Source: Saxidomus purpurata (lineage: Eukaryota > Mollusca > Bivalvia > Venerida > Veneridae). Taken from it: a stretch of 64,000 bases of DNA. Position numbers and translations under genes: made by a program. Of the stretch, positions 48,333-61,025 are shown one piece after another; the stretch's first letter is position 1; each line of letters starts with the position of its first letter. The notes below the pieces were generated by a model. The model did not search any database. It saw nothing but the letters and a program-made list of their open reading frames with translations, and was not told the origin of the DNA. Location: the NCBI GenBank assembly GCA_022818135.1, contig JAFMSR010000018.1, forward strand, positions 18,342,595-18,406,594, in the 5' to 3' direction.

Positions 48333-50149
48333 ATCAAAAATGATGTATCACTTGCAGTAAACCGGGTATGATTTATTAAATACCACATCGATCAGAGCTG
48401 ACAATTGCATAGGACTATGGCCCAGTACTTGGATCAGGACATTCCGATAAAAGAACAACTGGAAAATAAATCCCGGACACAATACATAAATAAATATGAA
48501 GTTGTTAAACAAATGTATTTCAAGGCTTTCTTTACACGACTGATAAAATTTTATAACAACATAATTTAATACGCTGTGAAAAATTCTTGTTAAGTATGAT
48601 ATTTGTGTCCATTCGTTCAATTCTATAGAGATTAAGAGGCATTGACTGGAGCATAGTTATCTGCACTTCAGCTAGGATCCTAAATATACTGGTGTGTGAC
48701 GGCAGAACGACTGTACTGTGGAAACAGAGAGGGGACAGATACGTAAGACAGAAAACGATAACAACTTATGCTTTTCTCCTAATGACATCACCAATATTAT
48801 TCAACTTTTAACAACTGTTAACTAAGAGATCCTCTAATAAAATAATGATATAGTTACATTTTGCACATGTATGTGGACGTTATCAGTTTGGACCTTAAGT
48901 TACATCAATGATATTACGACGCCTTAACAATGCCTGACCACATAATTATCCTCACATGATGATAAATTTTTTCGCAAAAGTATTATCTGATTATCAGTGT
49001 GTATAATTAGATCAACAAAAGCATCTTTGAAAATTAAAAGAACTGCGATCATTTCATCACAAATATTTTCAATGTCCTCATTCTTTTCAGTCTTACAACT
49101 GTAATAAAGAAGACAAGACAATAAATCCCGATAAATATCTCACGAAATAGACAATTATTTTTTTCAGCGTTTATGACACTAGTATCATCAAATCAACAAA
49201 AAATACCACAGCCGACGTTTTCTGTTTGTTTTCGCATCAAAAGCAGAATATAACCTGAATATCAATCCAAAAATCTCGTCAAAAGTCAAAATAAATAGAT
49301 TCTACAATAAAGATGCTGAAAACGAATACCTGTAGGGGGAGAAATAATGAGATTAACAAATCGCTTTGTTTTGTATAATGGGCACAAAGAAATGTTCTTT
49401 ACTGTACCCTATGTCTGACAAACGTTCAAGATCTGTTAAATACAATAGTTATAAATCACTCACAATTGTCAATGGTTCTCCTTATATCTGAAAATATACT
49501 TAATGATGTAGAATTCCTTATCCTATCTGCGAACACTAACCAGTTTTTTATAGCTTACAATTCGCTTATTTCTGAATTACTTTTGCTAATTTAGAAGGCC
49601 TTTTTTGCAGCCAGACGTTTTAAAGTCATTGCTTTTCTGTTTTTCACTCTGGCAATACTGAAGTGTAGCAGACCCAAATAATTCGACAAATCTTGGAAGT
49701 CTCTGATGCCAGTATGCTACCGGCAAAATTTGGTGACAATCCACAGTATAGTTTTAGGGGAAGTTTGTTCTTAAGAATTTTTTGTATGCAAGTTTGTGTA
49801 TAATATTATTATGGTGAAAAGACAACTGCATCTATGATTGACAAAAGCTTGGGATTTTCCTGCAAAATATTTTAGTTGTAGTGATTTTTTTTCCTGAATA
49901 GTCACTGTTTGAGATATTTTTCCCTACAGTCAGACATTTAATTCGTTTTCATTTCAATCATTTCACATATTTTTAGTCATTCAAAATTTTACGAATTTTG
50001 CGGGTAAGCCCTTTCAAGAGTTAACAATCCATCGAAAAAGTTCCGACATAACAATTTTCTTTAAGAAGACTCCAATCCACCAATCCAATAGCATTTTTAT
50101 CCACAAAAAAATTGTTAAATTTAATGCCCACAAATTTAGATGCACAATT
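48333..50149. other. Intronic stretch, nothing recognised
   Basis: AT-rich, with no repeat or exon recognised. Confidence 0.4.
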
Positions 50150-51170
50150 TTTACTTTTATGTCACCTCAACTGGCATTTTAGATTTCTATTTCAGTTGGA
50201 ATGCTGACTGTTGTAACAGTTCTACCAGAATGGTCACTAGGAACTGCAATACATGGTACCTTATGGTAACTGAAGAAGATATTTCCACTTCAGGTTTTGA
50301 ATGCTTTAAAATTCAGTAGCACATATTGCCTTACCACTTTTGCAGGTCATATATTCTTCCTGAGTTGTAAAACTCTAAAGAATTTCTCCATTATGCTTAC
50401 TAATGGTAAGATCCTCCTTTTCAGTTGTTAAATTTTATTCAAATAGAGTGTCTTACTGTATAATCTTTGTTGATGAGATTTACCAACTCAGCTGTTAAGT
50501 TCAGTAAGGTAATAGTCTTTCTAATGGGCAAGCCTTGTGGGGTAGGAGCAGAGTATCGGACTTCTAACCCAGAGGTCCTGAGTTCAAATCTTGGCAGTGG
50601 TATTTGCTACTACCTCCACAATTCCCTAACTTTCTCTGCAAGTATTGGTCAGAACTTCAGGAAGAAGCAATCAAAAGTACAATGTAGTTAATATCAGTTG
50701 CAAGAACTTGAATTAGTTTAAACAGATACATAATGGTATTTCCATTAGGTAACTGACTGCAAGTGACATTTTCAGTAGTGAACTTTAATGTAGTGTAAGT
50801 GCCTTACCCTATACTCACTGTAGGTGACATTTTTCTGTCTATTTGTTAAGTAATATAGTAACACAATTTACTGTATGACCACTAAAGGAGACATTTACCT
50901 TTTAAATGATGAACTTCTTTACAGTAAGTGTTTTACAGTTGGTGACATTTTCTCAGTTGGTTCTAAATTTCTGTTTAACAGAAGCATCTTCTATATAGTC
51001 ACCATATAGTTGTCAAGTTGTACCTATATATGAAACACAGTCTTATCTCACAGTTACCATAGGTAACATTTATAGCAGCAGGCCTCCATTCAATTGCTTA
51101 AGGTGACATTTACCTGTCAACTTGTACAGTCCTATCTTATGGTAAGCATAGGTGACATTTACCATCTTAT
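50150..51170. repeat. Degenerate 70-80-bp repeats resembling the UTP15 exon edge
   Basis: Recurring phrases 'cttactgtat', 'ggtgacatttacct' and 'cagttg' resemble the plus-strand reading of the donor end of the 53001-53124 exon ('cttaccgtatggtcactgta', 'tgtgacaatttcc'). The series resumes at 52928-53000 after the transposon. A SINE-like head and B-box ('gagttcaaatcttgg') is inserted at about 50520-50690. Confidence 0.5.
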
Positions 51171-52927
51171 CAGGGATCAGGAAATTTTGAAATCTCAATC
51201 GGTCCGGGCAAGCCGAGGGTACATCGTCAACCCCTTCCCCCCCCCCAAAAAAAAAGTTACAAAAAAAGTTAAAAAAAAAAACAAAACAAAAAAAACTTGT
51301 ACGTAATTTATATAATTTTCAACCAGCTTTCCATTGTTGTGCATGATGATGGAACGGTTAAAGTATTTAGTTGCCTCCTTTGGATTCCAAAATGTTTCCA
51401 AACACGAAAATGTTTATCTACTTTCATTATTGATTATTCTAACACATGCGGCTGTTTTTCCTATATAAACATATAGGGAAAAGCCTGTATTTTATTTCAC
51501 GATAAAATACAGCACGTTTTTCCAAGGACGACGTGCCTTAAATGACGTAACGTATGTAAACAAGCGCGTCCAATCGTATCTCGCGTTTTAAGGTTACAAT
51601 GATGTACTACTACGCGTTAAATAAAGTTCGGGATTGTTTTAAAAAGAATTACGTGTTAGAATCGAAATAATAAATTGTTCCCTATATTTTATCATTGAAT
51701 AAAATACAGTCAGTCATTTGGATGCGAAAAATTAAATCACTCGTGCTACGCACTCGTGATTTAATTACTACGCATCCAAATTCCTGACTATATTTTATTC
51801 AACGATAAAATACAGGGAGGCATTTATTATTTCTTAAGTAAATCTCACGAGTCGATAAAATAAATGCGCCGTTCACGTGGAGCGTTCCATTTTCTAAGGG
51901 ATAAACTTTACACATCTTTCGCCATAAAAAAAATAAGAAACGTAATTTATAAGTAATAAGAAAAATATCGAGCCAGTTTTCATAAATAAATATAATAATT
52001 TCCATGTGATTTTATCATTGAAAGTGTGTTCAATTTCGATTAGAACTGATTACGTTCAAAGTCACCCCCACAAAGTTTTGTAATAATCCATGTGTTAGGT
52101 ATAGGCTATTAAAGTTTTGTCGTATGGTTTCGTTTTGAATATTTTTTTATGTCTCTCGGGTTGCCAGTCTGATTAACATTATCTGTCGGCTTGTCCTTCC
52201 GACTTTCGGAAACATTTACTACCGGTTGCCAGTCCGGTTATTTGTTTCTTTCGGGTTCCAGTTATTATTCTCCCGATTATCATGAGCCGGTTTGCCGTTT
52301 CGGTCATTTGATTTTTTGAACATCGCAAATATGTTGCGCTGTGCCATTCCAACAATAAATCGAAAGGCATTGAATGCCGGAACATGATACATAATATAAC
52401 CGGCACAAATTGAGTAATAAAAATTAACTCTTGGGTTTATTTTTAAAAATTTCTTTCATCTCGTCTTGTTTTCTTATCGGTCAAAAGTACACGTGGACCA
52501 GATCGTCTTTAATTAAACCATAATCATATATAATGACAAGTAATGTTGGAACAGTTTGGTCATTTCAAAGTGTAGGTAATGATTAGCGGCCTAAAGACAA
52601 TCGGTCCGGCATAAAGTCAATCGGAGCTGCAAACACATTAATAAAATCCTTTAATCAATAACGTGTTAGCGACGCCTCGGGTATTGTAGAACTGGTGTGT
52701 TTGACCAATTAGGTAAAGACCGCCGCAGGTTATTAACATGACACGTTTATTGGGGTATTGGATAGGTGCTAATAACACAAGCAACTTCTTTTGTTCATTT
52801 GAGCGATTTTATGGCTTTTTTAAAAAAAATCTCAGACCGATTTTTAAGGAATTTTTGGTGAAGTGAATCGGTCCAGCAACTTGAAAATCGGTCCAGATCG
52901 GCAAATTTTCGGTTTTCCTGATCCCTG
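51171..52927. mobile_element. hAT-like non-autonomous DNA transposon
   Basis: This 1757-bp element has perfect 14-bp terminal inverted repeats, CAGGGATCAGGAAA and TTTCCTGATCCCTG. It is flanked by an exact 8-bp target duplication CATCTTAT (51163-51170 and 52928-52935). Eight-base duplications and CAGGG-type ends are typical of hAT elements. On the minus strand near 52250-52350 a short frame starts MAQRNIFAMFKKSND and stops after about 42 codons; this could be a decayed transposase start (weak inference). Internal hairpins at 51490-51815 suggest a nested palindromic element. Confidence 0.85.
51490..51815. repeat. Cluster of hairpins inside the hAT-like element
   Basis: The motif CTGTATTTTAT/ATAAAATACAG forms short hairpins near 51490-51517, and related ones near 51683-51708 and 51789-51815. 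The last two bracket a larger palindrome whose centre contains CACTCGTG twice around 'ctacg' (about 51735-51765). Confidence 0.65.
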
Positions 52928-53000
52928 CATCTTATAATTGCTTCACATGACATTTACCAGTTCTTTTTGTACAGATCTATATAGCAATAGAGAATCTTAC

Positions 53001-53124
53001 CGTATGGTCACTGTATGTGACAATTTCCTTTTCCGTTGGAATGTCCCAAACTTTTACTGTGTTGTCATCGGACCCAGATAAAACTTGCGTGTTACTTGAA
53101 AGGAACTTGGAAACATGTACGGCA
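53001..53124 (-). CDS. UTP15: UTP15 exon (WD40 blade; second exon visible)
   Basis: The 124-bp exon has acceptor ttcaattatag and donor gtaaga on the minus strand. It joins the upstream exon through a split Gly codon and encodes AVHVSKFLSSN..., then LSGSDDNTVKVWDIP, then EIVTYSDHT, ending in phase 0. LSGSDDNTVKVWD is a classical WD40 strand, and the DIP/E-I/H pattern matches the second blade of UTP15. A 622-bp intron separates it from the previous exon. No disruption seen. Confidence 0.88.
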
Positions 53125-53746
53125 CTATAATTGAAAAATATGTCATAAAGTTAAGAGAGTCACAGACACAACCAGAAATTTCTACCTGCTATAAAAACAA
53201 GAATATTGTACATGGCATTCATACAGAATGTTTGCAAAGCCTTTTTTTCTCAAACAGTAGATGAAAAATAGTTCCAGCCAAGTGTGTGTTTACCATTTAA
53301 ATAAGTAAGAAGCGTTTGTCAACAAATTTCATTTAGGCAAAATCACATGGTACAATTGCGGGAAGAAAAACAGCCAAAACTTGTTTTTTCCATCAGTTAC
53401 CACAAACATACAATATAACCTAACACTGCGGCACAAATCCTTCCCTCTTTAGCTGTCAAAGTCTAACAATATCAAAATAGGAAATAAAATTCTGTAAATC
53501 TTTTGGTACTAATTTGTACCACTGAAAAAACGTGCTTCATAGATTTGATATTAATTTACATTAGTGTAAGGCAGTTTAAACTCAAGATGCAATTTTTTTG
53601 GTCCAAATTTCCGCATAATTTATATTTGTGTCATTTTACTTAAATCATCTGAGGTCCGCTTTTTTCCCCCAGCATCATATAAGGTCAAGACCACGTACAT
53701 TTTATGCCTTTGTCACTTTGGTTAGAGTCACTCAAAGTTAGCTTAC

Positions 53747-53931
53747 CCTTTATGTCCCTTGAAGATCCTCAGTGTGATGCGTGCAGAGATGTCAAACAGT
53801 CTAACGACCCCTTCATCGCCACCGGCAACCATCAATCTTCCATCGTTACGGAAACTGCCACAGTATGCCGTCTCTTTGAATCTACTCAGCGTTCTATGTA
53901 TATGTAAGGATGTAGGGCTATATATCTGAAC
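53747..53931 (-). CDS. UTP15: UTP15 exon (first WD40 blade; first exon visible)
   Basis: The 185-bp exon has acceptor ctttgtttcag and donor gtaagc. It is in frame from its first base and encodes VQIYSPTSLHIHR, then the highly characteristic SRFKETAYCGSFRNDGRL, then MVAGGDEGVVRLFDIS and FKGHKG. The S-R-F-K-x-T-A-Y-C block and V-A-G...LFDIS are hallmarks of UTP15, which distinguish it from other WD40 proteins. An ATG just 5' (M-F-Q) belongs to the intron and is not the start. Roughly 60 N-terminal residues must come from exon(s) at higher coordinates that I could not locate up to 64000. Confidence 0.88.
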
Positions 53932-55429
53932 CTGAAACAAAGTGAAACATTATATAAACCAAAGCCTATCAGTGGGCCGTGTTGGCCTTAAATTGTCAAT
54001 ACTGTTTGCATGGCTTTCATTTTCATCAAATTTTTCACTACTTGGCAAGTTCACAAATTCAATCAATTTTAGTACACCAGTGAAGGATTTTTACTAATGA
54101 TTCTGGGTTTTAAGCCTGGGCAGTAAGAACAGTTGATGACGGATGACTGAGTAATTCTTGCCCAACTAACAGCATGCAAAGTTCTCTTTACTTTATACAT
54201 TATGATCACCTCAATGGCACAAATTAAAACTGTATAATGTATGATTTTTTAAGTACTGTTTGGCCTTGTTGGCCATAACCCTGGTGCTCCTCAAACAATT
54301 TTGACTGAAATTTCCAGGACTCTATTTCCTCATGATGGTTAACATTATAAACGGCACTACTCCTTGTCATCTATCTATATTCTGAATATGAAACAAATCA
54401 TAACATAATATAATTTATTATCTGATTACTGTAGGCCTTCCTACTGTGGTCTTTAATCATCAAAAAATTCACAGTTTACATTGCCTCCTCATCTAATAAA
54501 TATGCAAAATCTTCCTAAAGACCACAAATGCTATAGAAAGAGATGGTGCAATATATAATTAACTTGATTTTTTTCTATCTGGTAAGGTATTCGCAATAAC
54601 ATAGAATAATACATATATCCTTCAATGAAAACAAACAACGAATGCCGATTAGTTTTACATATTGCAGCACAGATGGTCTAAAATTCATAAACAAAATTAT
54701 ATCAACAAGAAAGTTTAACTGTCAAAACCAGGCTATTCGCTGGAATATCAAAATTAACGTCAATGAGACAGCATTTACCAAAAGGCTGACTGGCCAGGTT
54801 ACCCAGGTGACTCCTATTTACCCGCTTTTAGCTTCTATTGCCAGGTAAAATTATAAACAGCCATTTCAAACCAACTAATTTCCCTAGCTTTTCCACTTCA
54901 GACTTGAAAAATATGCAGAAATATGACTAAAATGTTAAAATCAAATATCCAGATGTCTACAACATCATTGTTTCTTCTCCCAAGTCAATTTCTAAGATAA
55001 AACCCCCTAATTAATCACTTCAATATTGAAACATAAGGGAGAAAATTAATTCTTATAGCACATTTCATATCCGTAATTAAATTTATAGAGATAGGGGAAG
55101 AATTTGTAGAAATCTCCGAGGACGCTGAACGTCTGTTGTATTCATAAAGAATATCTAAGATGGCTCATCACCATCCCGTTAGTTTTGGGCTGATTTCTTT
55201 AGAAAGGTGAGCAAAAATAGGGAGATTTCTTTTTCAGAGGCGTTCTGGGGCAAAAACAAACAATAATCCATTAATGTGACAGATGAACATTTAATTACTT
55301 TTTCATTTATATTTTTTCTTTCTTCCTTGCTATCTTGCCTTCTTAATTTCTGCCTCCCTTTCTCTACACCACTTTCTTTCATTCATCTGGTATTATTTTC
55401 TTTCTTACTTTCTTTCACACAATTCTTTA
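53932..55429. other. Putative UTP15 intron, no exon seen
   Basis: AT-rich with no tandem repeats recognised. Frames at 54642-54848 and 55179-55382 show no supporting feature. A CT-rich tract lies near 55310-55430. Confidence 0.4.
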
Positions 55430-55850
55430 GGACATCTCATGGCCCATACTTAAGATATCTCAAAGTTTCTACTTTAGACCTCTCAAAGTTTATACCTAAG
55501 TTCTCTCATGGTTTATAATAAGGATGTCACATGGTTTCTACTTAGGACATCACATGGTTTCTTACATATGGCCTTTCATGGCTTCTACTTAGGATGTCAC
55601 ATGGTTTCTACTTAGGACATCACATGGTTTCTACTGTAAAATGCCACATGATTTCTACTTATGGCCTTTCATGGTTTCTACTTGGGATGTCTCATGGGTT
55701 CTGTACTTATATGGCCTTTCATGGTTTCTACTTATAAATGGCCTATCATGGTGTCTATGATAAATAGGGTATCTCATGGTTTCTACTTAGACTTCTCACA
55801 GTTTCTTCTAATGGCATCTCATGATACTTATGGCCTTTTATAGTCCAAAA
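55430..55850. repeat. About 23-bp minisatellite
   Basis: Degenerate copies of 'atggtttctacttaggacat' and 'cac' or 'ggcctttc' variants, some 18 in all. Confidence 0.85.
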
Positions 55851-57499
55851 CTTCTTCAAGTCTGTTTGCCTGTTTGTGTTATGTTTTGCAATTCCTTGGC
55901 ATGCATTCTTTCAATATATTTCCATACCAGACAGGAGTGAAAATAATTTTCAATGCTAGAGGCCACATTACCTTGACCTTTAAATTCACTGACCTCTAAA
56001 TATCTAGTTTACAAAAGACAATTCTAACTAAGAATATGTTGGTCATAACCCAGTACAACTATAATGTTGCTGAGTCAAAACAGTTTTCATTGGCTAGGAC
56101 CCCACCACATTGACCCACTGACCCCTTTTTGGCATCACCAGAAAAAGGCTTTATAATGTTGATGTGGTGGGGTGGGTGGGGATTACTTATTATGTTATAT
56201 AGATTTACAGCTTGGGCCATGGCATGTGCAAAACTAATCTGGCGAGGATTTAACTTTTTCACTCAGAAATGGATCATTACGAAAGTTAAGTTGCACAGAA
56301 ATAAACTGGTTTACAGTCTGATGACTTCAAATTATTCTACACTTTACAAATATGTTCTCCTTAGAAAAATCACACTCTGCCGATCGTTATAAGGCAGACC
56401 ATGTACTTTAGTACAATGTAATATTTTTCTGTTTAAAAACACATGTAAAAAAAAAAAACACAACTGAAAGTCTAACAAAATGTACAGTCTTTATTCAACA
56501 GTACAGAAAACATCATTTTCTTAAAATGCAAAAAATAAATGCATCAGACTTCGGAAAAAAATAATCTCAGCACTCGATGTATCACAAATTATTTTCTTCA
56601 AATCGATAATGGCTGCTATAATAGGCCAAATCTAATCACCGCAATGAAGATTCATCTGCAGAGCAATATAAAATGAATTAGTCGAGCATAGGGATCATCT
56701 AGTTTAAACAGGGAGCCTAATTACTCGTCTATTATTCATACAAAATAGACCTCAGAACACACTGTAAGCAAAAGCTGTCAGTTGTGTCGAAATTATTAAA
56801 ACAAATGATTTCCCTAATTTGGCAATAGATCTAATGAATCTGTGAAGTAATGAATATACCATTAGCCTTCCGAAGTCGGTAATTTAATTCAAGTCGTTGT
56901 ATCCTAATATTGCAGCAAAAAATACAGACGTTATTACACTCGCAATCAATCTAATAGGTGGAAATTTCTGCCACATTCTTCCAGTGGGCTAGAAGGAAAA
57001 TCCTACGTAACCGTCTGAGAGTTTTCGGTTTTAATTCAATCAAATTACCTACATATAACAGACATGTAGGTCTATAACTAATTTAACAAATCTCATTTTA
57101 AAAAAGTTAAACTGTGCGTACGTAAACAAGTGTTTTGTTACAGACAGTATCCGAGTCTATCTTTGGTACAATCAATAAACCAATCAGAAGGACGAGATTC
57201 TATATGAATATATAAATACAGTCATAGTACAAAGGTTATAGATAATATATCAGTTTTATTTTGACCGCGAAGGAGTAACCATGCCAAACAGAATATTGAA
57301 AATGAACTGCAGTAAATCTCTTCAAATTCCCCGAGACAAAAAGTTTGCGTTTTTTTTATCTCCAGGTCAATTCACTAGACCATGGATTCACAAACAAGCG
57401 ATCCTGCTGGTTTGCACCGTTGTAACAAAATTGATCATTTCCAGAAAACATTGAAATAGCAAATTGGTGAATCTGCAAATGAGTGCTCTCGCAAAAAAA
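55851..57499. other. Non-coding stretch
   Basis: Nothing convincing recognised. 55930-56110 has phrases common in dispersed bivalve repeats ('gaggccacattaccttgacc'). Confidence 0.35.
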
Positions 57500-58736
57500 A
57501 CAAGAGCATCGCCTACGGGTGCCTGACGCTCGTCTGATTTTATCCTTTTACCGTTTATTTATTACCATTTTTTTAAGTAACAGTGTCCTTGACCTTGACC
57601 CCGAAACACAATCCCACAGAAGGTTTTCATGATAATTACTAGACATAAGTTTGGTCACAATTATTCAACTGCAACTAAAGATATTGTGTTTGTCCCATTT
57701 TTCTATTTTAAGAAAAAAATCCTGAGCTTTGACTCCATGAGCCCCAAACACAATCCCAATAAAAGTCTTCATTTATATATATTACACACTTAATAATTTA
57801 GTTACATTATGTCAATTGTAACTAAAGAAATTGAACATATTATTGTTTTTCTATTTTTAGTTACAGTGACCTTGACAATGACCCCAGGAGCCCCAAAACA
57901 CAACCCCATTAAAGATCTTCTTAAATACTTACTACAAACAAAAGTTGGTTACATTATGTCAACTGTAACTAAAGATATTGAATATATTACAGTTTTCCTA
58001 TTGTTAGTAACAGTGACCTTAACCCCAGCAGCCCCAAAACACAATCCAATTTAAAAAATATTCATAAATACTTCCTATACACTAAGTTTGGTTGCATTAT
58101 GTTCACTATTACAAAAATATTGTGTGTGTGAAACTTTCTAAGTTAAGAAGGGGCAATAACCCAGTCAAAATACATGACAGGGTTATGTAACTTGTAAAAC
58201 TCTTCCTTCATTCTATTGCACATTTGATAGTGAACAGGTATTCCAACTTTCAAAGTGATAGCTTTGATAGTTTGCATGTAACTGACCTAAACGCAAAACT
58301 TAAATAATCAGACTAGCTAAAAACTACAAAGTCCAAAAATATTAAAATATCCCCCCCAAATGTATAACTCAAAACCCCGTTTGACATGTTGAAGTACATT
58401 ATCCATTTATTGTTTGTGAAAAATTTGAAATCAATCTAACAAAAAATGAAGAAGCTATGTCCAATTCTCAAAATCAACCAAAATCAATCAAAATTCATGT
58501 TTTTTACCCAAAAAAACAGGTCAGACTCAGCATCTTTAGCATACAATGTGAAGAAGGGTATTAGATGAACAAGCTTTCCAAGTTTCAAAGTGATAGCTTT
58601 GATAGTTTCCATGTAAGTGACCTAAACGCAAAAACTTAACCAACGCCGACGACAACGACAACGACGAAGACAATCAAGTGACGACAATAGCTCGTCATTT
58701 TTTTCAAAAATCAGACGAGCTAAAAACCACACAAAA
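57500..58736. mobile_element. Pearl-like tandem-core element, second family
   Basis: The head 'acaagagcatcgcctacggg' with 'gacgctcgtctga' is followed by about four core units of 130-150 bp ('cagtgaccttgac', 'ccccaaaacacaa', 'gtaactaaagatattg') and a unique section. It ends in a GACGACAACGACAACG tract and a terminal hairpin AGCTCGTC...GACGAGCT (about 58689-58721). The small plus-strand frame 57809-58054 lies in the core units and is not a gene. Confidence 0.65.
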
Positions 58737-58984
58737 ATAAAGTTCTTCCGAATTTTTCATGACTTACAGTATTGTTCATATAATGCGACTTGTTCACATC
58801 AATGAAGGTCCAGCATCATTTGATAATGAATAGTCTGCACAATACGTATATTCTTTGAGGCCACACATAAGTAACTGATAAAATATTACATTTATTATTC
58901 AGAAAATAAGTTCAGCAACAGTAGCAATTGGTGCATTTGACCAACATGTTGGCAGTCAAACATTGAGGTGTTTTTTTTTTAATT

Positions 58985-61025
58985 TTTGATATTTGCACAG
59001 GGTAAGTTTTAATGGTGGTAAAACATTTAAATGGCCACATTTTTTTGGGGTCAAATGTGGCCTCCAGAGTGTTCACAAGATTTTTCTCAGACTCAGCAAC
59101 CTAGTTTTTGACCCCATGTGACTTACTGCAGATTTCATAATAGTGCGCCGTTTCAGTGTTTGTTGCGTAACGATTGAATACATGTAATGAATGACTAAAG
59201 CGTCTGTAGGCGGAGCTACATTTTACACATACGGAGAGCTATCAGATAAAGTGTAGTGAGAAAAAAATATAAATCGGTCATATTGTTAACGGCATTCAAT
59301 AGTGTTTAGTCAGTGGTTACGTACATTTTGCTTGTGTGCTAGAGTCCCATCAAAGAAGGGAATATACGCATACAACATGTACGTGTAAATCCGGTACAAG
59401 TGTCATTTCACTTACATAATTTTAGTGTAAATATATGTCGAAGTAGAATGAATAAAAATATTGTAAATATACATTCTATTTCGCTCTTCTATAAATGATC
59501 CGATCGCAATACTTAATATTATGCATTATAAAATACAACTATACTGATATCTTGTTACAACCGCGCATGCTTTGCACGTTTCTGTCGATGCTCTGAAATC
59601 TGTAAAAGCAAGAAATGCAACAACGCACATGTCATCAGAGTCGTTGCGTAAAGCTTTCACAAAAAATGTAGAGCGTTAACCTCTACCGGTAGTCCAACTA
59701 TCTAGACATAATGCTTGTTTCTTCATGATTTGTATTTTCTAACTTTTGGTGTTTATTTTTTACATCTTTGTTAGCATGACTTTCCTCAATGAATATAAAA
59801 AGTAAAATATCATAAAAGTGAAAACTAAAGATAATAAATACGAGGTCTTTTTTCTAGGTCTACCAGTACATCACATTGCCACAGTTGATCTATCGCCAGC
59901 ACAAATGAAATTTACTTTGTTTTATAAGTAGTTTCGTTCACTTAATTGGTGACGATTACATGTACAATCCAGCCAATTTTTGATGTTTTCAGTTCGTGTT
60001 TATTTTATCGACATACGATTTGACTTTTCGCAAGTTTGTACAGCGAAACATTTACCTGAATCTTAGATGGTACACGGGAGTTTGCTATACCTGTATACTG
60101 TGCACAAATATTTACATGCAGAGCGCATGTATAATGTATATAATTTACCATAAGTTTAAAGAGTGGTCACTCAATGATCTAGACATTCTTTTATAAATTT
60201 TTCAAGGTGAATTTCTGTTTTCTCGTAAAATACAATCGGCGACGATGCAACAAAACAACAGTTATATATATCATACATTTCTAATCACGCTTTAGAAAGG
60301 ATTTCCCGTATGAAAAAATATACAGGAAAGATGATTAAGGGTGCTATATTCTCTGCAGGTTCAACAGTGATTCACGAATATAAAATGTCCTAAAACAGTT
60401 CATTCTAAACATCCTGCAAGAAAAGTTCTTGGAATCATGTTTGTAAAACGTTCGTCGTATAAGTCAGACTCTTTACAACCGTGTCTTCTTAGCTCAGCAA
60501 ACGTTTCAGATACTTAGCCCGAGTTAGCCGAGGACACATTTTCCTCCATCAACATTTTATCATATGGACTTTATTACAGAAAAGTATAAAATCTTTGTTT
60601 CGTGTTGATAGAAGAACATGCAATACAGTTCGGTTTCGTTTGGAAAAATTGAATACAAGTTGTTTTATGAAATAAACTTTCGAGGTTTAAAATAAACCAA
60701 TTTTATCCAAAAAGAATACATAAGCACTAGATTCTAGATTCATAAAAAAAATCGAATAATGCCGCATTGTGTAAGCTTATACTGTCAGTATAGTAGTCAG
60801 TGTGTACGATAGATAAAGGTATCGATTTGGGCGGAGCTAACTACAGAATGTGACATCGACGTCATTTACTACCTGTGTGTAAAGCAAACACTGAAACGGC
60901 ACGGTATTATGAAATCCGCAGTACTTTCAAGTCTAGACTTAAAATATGGCCTCTAGAGTGTTGACAGACAGACGCCCTACGATGGGTGATCACAACAGCT
61001 CACCATTGAGCAAAATGTGCTCAAG
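58985..61025. mobile_element. Pearl-like repeat split by a nested insertion
   Basis: The outer parts 58985-59125 and 60922-61025 have the bivalve phrases 'ggcctc.agagtgtt' and a terminal 'agctcaccattgagcaaaat' hairpin. They are interrupted by the element at 59126-60921. Confidence 0.5.
59126..60921. mobile_element. TIR element flanked by TA (about 1.8 kb)
   Basis: The left end CTGCAGATTTCATAATAGTG and the reverse complement of the right end CTGCGGATTTCATAATACCG continue in parallel through 'ccgtttcagtgtttg', giving imperfect inverted repeats of about 37 bp. TA lies on both sides (59124-59125 and 60922-60923). 'ggcggagcta' occurs near both ends in the same orientation. A 66-codon frame at 59996-60196 has no recognised similarity. 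Tc1/mariner-like is possible, but the exact boundary and superfamily are uncertain. Confidence 0.65.
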
